Assembly (NCBI GenBank): GCA_046081905.1
Contig: JBJTWS010000358.1
Coordinates: 1-16,810, forward strand
DNA length: 16,810 nt
DNA from: CBW1002 sp046081905
Lineage (GTDB): Bacteria > Cyanobacteriota > Cyanobacteriia > PCC-6307 > Cyanobiaceae
Direction: 5' to 3'
The notes below the pieces were generated by a model, which worked only from the letters and a program-made list of their open reading frames with translations, was not told where the DNA came from and did not search any database. Below, one piece after another: positions 13,790 to 16,810 of this stretch; position 1 is the stretch's first letter; each line of letters begins with the position of its first letter. Position numbers and translations under genes: made by a program.

Positions 13790-16590
13790 CTCTCTCCGGA
13801 GGAGCGCTGCACGCCGGCGGTGAGCCGGCGCATCTGCCGGCTTTCCAGTTCCAGCACCCGGCGGGCGAAATCCGGGTCGCGGTCGAGCAGGGAGTCGAAG
13901 GCTTCCACGGGCACCGCCAGCAGGCGGGTGGGGGTGGCCTCCGCCACGATCGTGCTCTCGGCGGCCGCGTGGCTGAGCACGTCGAGTTCGTCGAGGGCCT
14001 GGCCGCGCCGCAGGGGCTGGCTCCACTGCTCGTCTTCCAGCACGTGCAGGGCGGTGGCGGCCCCCTCGATCAGCAGCAGGAGCTCCCGGCAGGTGTCGCC
14101 GGCCTCGGTGATCACCGCGCCGGCCGCGAAGCCGCGGATCTCGGATCGCTCCGCCAGGGCCTCGAGGGTGGGGGTGGCGCAGCGGCCGAACACATCGCTG
14201 CCGGCCAGCACCAGCAGCTTCTCCAGGGCAGGGAACGCCGCCAGTGGTGGGGCCGCTGCTGCCGCTGACGCCTCCCGCTGCGGATCCTCGCCCCAGGCCA
14301 GCAGCTGGCGGGCGGTGGCCACCAGCAGCTCGGAAGTCCCGTTGCCGCCACTGCCGCCGCAGGTGCGTGCCAGGGAGAGGCCGCGGGGGGTATCCAGGCG
14401 GCAGAGCAGGAACAGGGCGGCGGCGGCGGCGATGGGGTTCCGGTCCTGCAGCCAGGTCTCGAGATCCCGCAGGGCCTCGGAGCGCTCCGGCGGTGCCTCG
14501 ATCGGGGCCTGCCCCGGGCGGCTGCGGAGCGATTCGCTCAGAAGCTTGCGGGGAAGCCGCTGCAGGGCTCCGATCAGGGCCGAGGCCGCCTCGGAATCCT
14601 GCGGTTCCTGGCGCAGCAGCGGCTGGGCAGCCTCCACCAGCAACCCCTGGCGATCGCGCAGCCGCTCCTGCAGCACGCCCACCACCAGCGGTTCGCCGGC
14701 CTCGACCGCCACCCGCTCCAGGGCCGCCTCCAGCCGGACTAGGAGATCACAGCGCTCCACCAGCCAGGGGATGCGCCGCCGGGCCTCGCCCTCCGCCGTG
14801 AGCCCCGCCAGCACCGCGTCCCGCTCCTGGGGGGTGATCGTGAACTCCAGGGCCAGGGCCTCCAGGTCGCTGGCCTGGCGCCCACCGGAGCGGGCTGCGG
14901 GACGCTGCTGCAGCAGCAGCAGCCGCTCCAGGGATTTGCGGTAGCCACTCAGGCGGATCTGGTCCTCCAGGCTGCGGCGCTGATCGGGGTCGAGCAGGCC
15001 CGGATCCTCCACGCCCAGGGCATCGAGCACCTGCTGGTGCATCTCCTCGCCGATGTCGAGTTCCCGGCGCAGCTGGGCCAGCACCGCCAGGCTGCTGCTG
15101 CCGTTCACATAGCCCTCCTCGAGGGCCTCGCGCACCACGCCCTTGTAGGCCTCCAGTCGTTTCTGGCGGGTGAAGTCCGGCAGCACCTTGGCGAGCACAT
15201 AGAGCTCATCGGGGGAGAGGTCGTCGAGGGAGCGGCCATCGAGGTGGAGGTCGCCCTCGAGCTCGAGGCGCTGGAGCTGGCGCCGGAAGCGGCCGGCCAG
15301 GTTCTCGCGGCCGTAGAGGGCCGGGCTGCGCCGCCAGGCCCGCACCATCCAGAGGGTGCTGGTGGCCACGATCAGCACATCGAAGCCGCCCTGCAGCCAG
15401 AGGGGCCCCTGCTGCAGCAGCGGCCGGCCGGCGAACAGAAAGAAGCCGTTCACCACCGCGTAGGTGGCGAGCACGAACACCCGGTGGCGCACCTGCAGGG
15501 GATCCACCGTGCGGCCGCGGCGCTGCAGCCGCCGGTGCCAGCCCGTCTCGAGGGCCCGCCCCGCCAGCCAGCCACCCCAGGTGCACAGCCCCAGGGTGAG
15601 CGGCACCGCCAGCAGGCGCGGCACGGCGATCGGTTGGCCCGCCAGATAGAAGCCGGGGGAGAACAGGGTGGCCAGCTGCTGGGGATCGCGGGCCCAGAAG
15701 CCGGAGAAGTAGTAGCTCCAGCTGCCGGCATAGAGGTAGTAGTAGAGGAAGTACCCCACCACCAGACCCACATAGCCGTAGCGCTCGAAGCTGAAGTCGC
15801 GGTTCGGCAGCCGCGCCCAGTAGAGCCGCTCGGCGTCGATGTCGATGCAGGGTTGCTGGCAGGCCACGCATGCGCTGCGCTCGCTGCCGTCGGCCTCCAC
15901 GGTGCGGCACATCGACTGGGTGATCGTGCCGGAGTCCATGTGGGCCTTGCTGCCCAGCAGCCCCGCCGGGGTGGAGTAGATGCTCTGCACCGGTGCCATC
16001 GGGCAGAAGTACTGGCACCACGACTTGCCGCCGTAGTACCAGCCCACGAAGATTGCCGCGGCGATGGTGAGCAGCAGCCAGGCCGCCAGCAGGAGGCGGT
16101 CGGCGTTGAAGAAAAGGATGCGGCCGCAGAGGCCGAGGAAGAGCCAGCTGAACTGCACCTGGGAGTAGTGGCGTGCCAGCCAGGAGTCGGGAGGCACCTT
16201 CGCCAGTTGCTCGCTCACCTTGCCGGTGCGGGGATGGGTGCGGCGGATGTGGCGTTCGATCCCGAGGGCGCGGGGGATCTGCGAGAGGAAGGAGAGGGGG
16301 CAGATCCTGCGCCAGAGCTCATGGCCGAAGACGAGCAGCACCAGCACCCCGGCGGGCACGATCGCGCCCCAGAAGAGGGTGGCCCCCAGGGGAGCTGGGG
16401 CGTCCACCACGCATCGCCCCTGCACGTCGATGCAGTCCGGGGAGAGGCGGAAGGGATTCCAGGGCTGGTCGATGCGGCTGAGGGCGGCCGTCCAGGGGTC
16501 GTGGAGCAGGGAGGCGATGATTAGCAGCCAGCCGGTGGTGAGCACCCACCGGATGCCATGGAGCCGGCGCTCGGCGAGATGGGGGCCCAT
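13786..16590 (-). CDS. NapH/NosR-like iron-sulfur membrane protein fused to a cyclic-nucleotide-binding domain
   Basis: The 934-residue protein has three parts. Residues 1-420 form a membrane region with about six or more helices, resembling NapH/NosR/CcoG-type electron-transfer proteins. It carries RRICPLS (C97), WCQYFCPMAP (C192, C196) and a [4Fe-4S]-type set C228, C241, C244, C248 ending CVACQQPC. Residues about 430-785 are soluble, helical and acidic, with segments such as EALEEGYVNGSSSLAVLAQLRREL that recall TerB-like helical repeats. Residues about 789-905 form a CAP-type cNMP-binding domain (VFGRCATPTLEALAER, FAAGAVITEAGD, LLLIEGAATAL, LLAVPVEAFDSLL). No helix-turn-helix follows, so the domain probably gates the protein itself and not transcription. 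ATG at 16590 was chosen; ATG 16689 and GTG 16719 are possible. Confidence 0.8.
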   Translation of the reverse strand: MGPHLAERRLHGIRWVLTTGWLLIIASLLHDPWTAALSRIDQPWNPFRLSPDCIDVQGRCVVDAPAPLGATLFWGAIVPAGVLVLLVFGHELWRRICPLSFLSQIPRALGIERHIRRTHPRTGKVSEQLAKVPPDSWLARHYSQVQFSWLFLGLCGRILFFNADRLLLAAWLLLTIAAAIFVGWYYGGKSWCQYFCPMAPVQSIYSTPAGLLGSKAHMDSGTITQSMCRTVEADGSERSACVACQQPCIDIDAERLYWARLPNRDFSFERYGYVGLVVGYFLYYYLYAGSWSYYFSGFWARDPQQLATLFSPGFYLAGQPIAVPRLLAVPLTLGLCTWGGWLAGRALETGWHRRLQRRGRTVDPLQVRHRVFVLATYAVVNGFFLFAGRPLLQQGPLWLQGGFDVLIVATSTLWMVRAWRRSPALYGRENLAGRFRRQLQRLELEGDLHLDGRSLDDLSPDELYVLAKVLPDFTRQKRLEAYKGVVREALEEGYVNGSSSLAVLAQLRRELDIGEEMHQQVLDALGVEDPGLLDPDQRRSLEDQIRLSGYRKSLERLLLLQQRPAARSGGRQASDLEALALEFTITPQERDAVLAGLTAEGEARRRIPWLVERCDLLVRLEAALERVAVEAGEPLVVGVLQERLRDRQGLLVEAAQPLLRQEPQDSEAASALIGALQRLPRKLLSESLRSRPGQAPIEAPPERSEALRDLETWLQDRNPIAAAAALFLLCRLDTPRGLSLARTCGGSGGNGTSELLVATARQLLAWGEDPQREASAAAAAPPLAAFPALEKLLVLAGSDVFGRCATPTLEALAERSEIRGFAAGAVITEAGDTCRELLLLIEGAATALHVLEDEQWSQPLRRGQALDELDVLSHAAAESTIVAEATPTRLLAVPVEAFDSLLDRDPDFARRVLELESRQMRRLTAGVQRSSGES

Positions 16591-16730
16591 GGGGAGAACG
16601 AATCGGGCTCCATTGTGGGGAGCCTGGAGCGAGGCGGGGTGGTGGGGCCACGGGCCGATGCCGTGGCGTCCTAGGAGTGTGTCGCCCATACCGCCCGGCC
16701 AGGCGAGCGCAGCGAACACTGCGTCCGCAG

Positions 16731-16746
16731 ACCGGATCTGTCCGGT
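16731..16746. repeat. short perfect inverted repeat in the upstream region
   Basis: ACCGGA, spacer TCTG, TCCGGT form a perfect 6-base inverted repeat. It lies about 140 bases upstream of the iron-sulfur/cNMP gene, in a 220-base stretch (16591-16810) with no gene I can support. It could be an operator half-site pair or a chance hairpin in GC-rich DNA. Confidence 0.3.
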
Positions 16747-16810
16747 ACCGCATGCTTCTCGTCCTGTTGACCATTGCGATGGTGCTGATTCGTCTCTGAC
16801 CGACTTGGCC

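Noticed and set aside
16752..16799. A 15-codon plus-strand frame MLLVLLTIAMVLIRL.
   Set aside because: It is hydrophobic but very short, has no Shine-Dalgarno and matches no known tiny protein. I could not support it as a gene.

Overview
The window is very GC-rich and densely coded. It most likely comes from a cyanobacterium of the Synechococcus/Cyanobium type. The evidence is a hoxE-F-U-Y cluster for the NAD-linked bidirectional [NiFe] hydrogenase, a GlgX-type debranching enzyme, a GluQRS, a typical bacterial HU, and start sites that often lack a Shine-Dalgarno. The lineage call rests on gene content and protein character recalled from knowledge, not on a search.

Layout. (1) 22-3440, minus strand: hoxE-hoxF-hoxU-hoxY, each gene overlapping the next by the four bases ATGA. 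hoxH would be expected just beyond the left edge. hoxE carries an apparent one-base deletion near 3319-3326. (2) 3520-4238: three small genes: an exported 88-residue protein (minus), a single-span membrane peptide (plus) and a CxxCxGxG zinc-finger protein (minus). (3) 4296-5621, minus: gluQRS, then hupB (HU) upstream of it, with an intrinsic terminator between them. (4) 5797-6480, minus: a metallo-beta-lactamase-fold protein with degraded metal ligands. (5) 6602-8731, plus: glgX. (6) 8728-13202, minus: a BASS/SBF-family transporter followed by a very long multi-PAS diguanylate cyclase split in two by one in-frame TAG. (7) 13250-13789, plus: a cytochrome b561-like membrane protein. (8) 13786-16590, minus: a NapH/NosR-like iron-sulfur membrane protein fused to a long helical region and a C-terminal cyclic-nucleotide-binding domain. 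The last 220 bases hold a short inverted repeat and no gene I can support.

How the genes fit together. HoxEFU is the diaphorase module that exchanges electrons with NAD(P)H or ferredoxin, and HoxY is the small hydrogenase subunit. GlgX supplies glucose from glycogen, the usual source of fermentative reductant in such cells, so a link to hydrogenase is plausible but is only inference. The right half is signalling and redox: a multi-PAS c-di-GMP enzyme with a transporter, and a cytochrome b gene facing an iron-sulfur/cNMP-sensor fusion. That fusion and its neighbour are the most interesting part of the window.

Two genes (hoxE and the PAS-GGDEF gene) are interrupted by single-base-scale lesions. 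These could be sequencing errors, recent decay or recoding, and the sequence alone cannot decide. Both convergent gene pairs on either side of the PAS region end in a shared palindromic CTAG, so neither has room for an intergenic terminator. No tRNA, rRNA, CRISPR array, insertion sequence or phage gene was seen, and no stretch over 300 bases lacks a gene.
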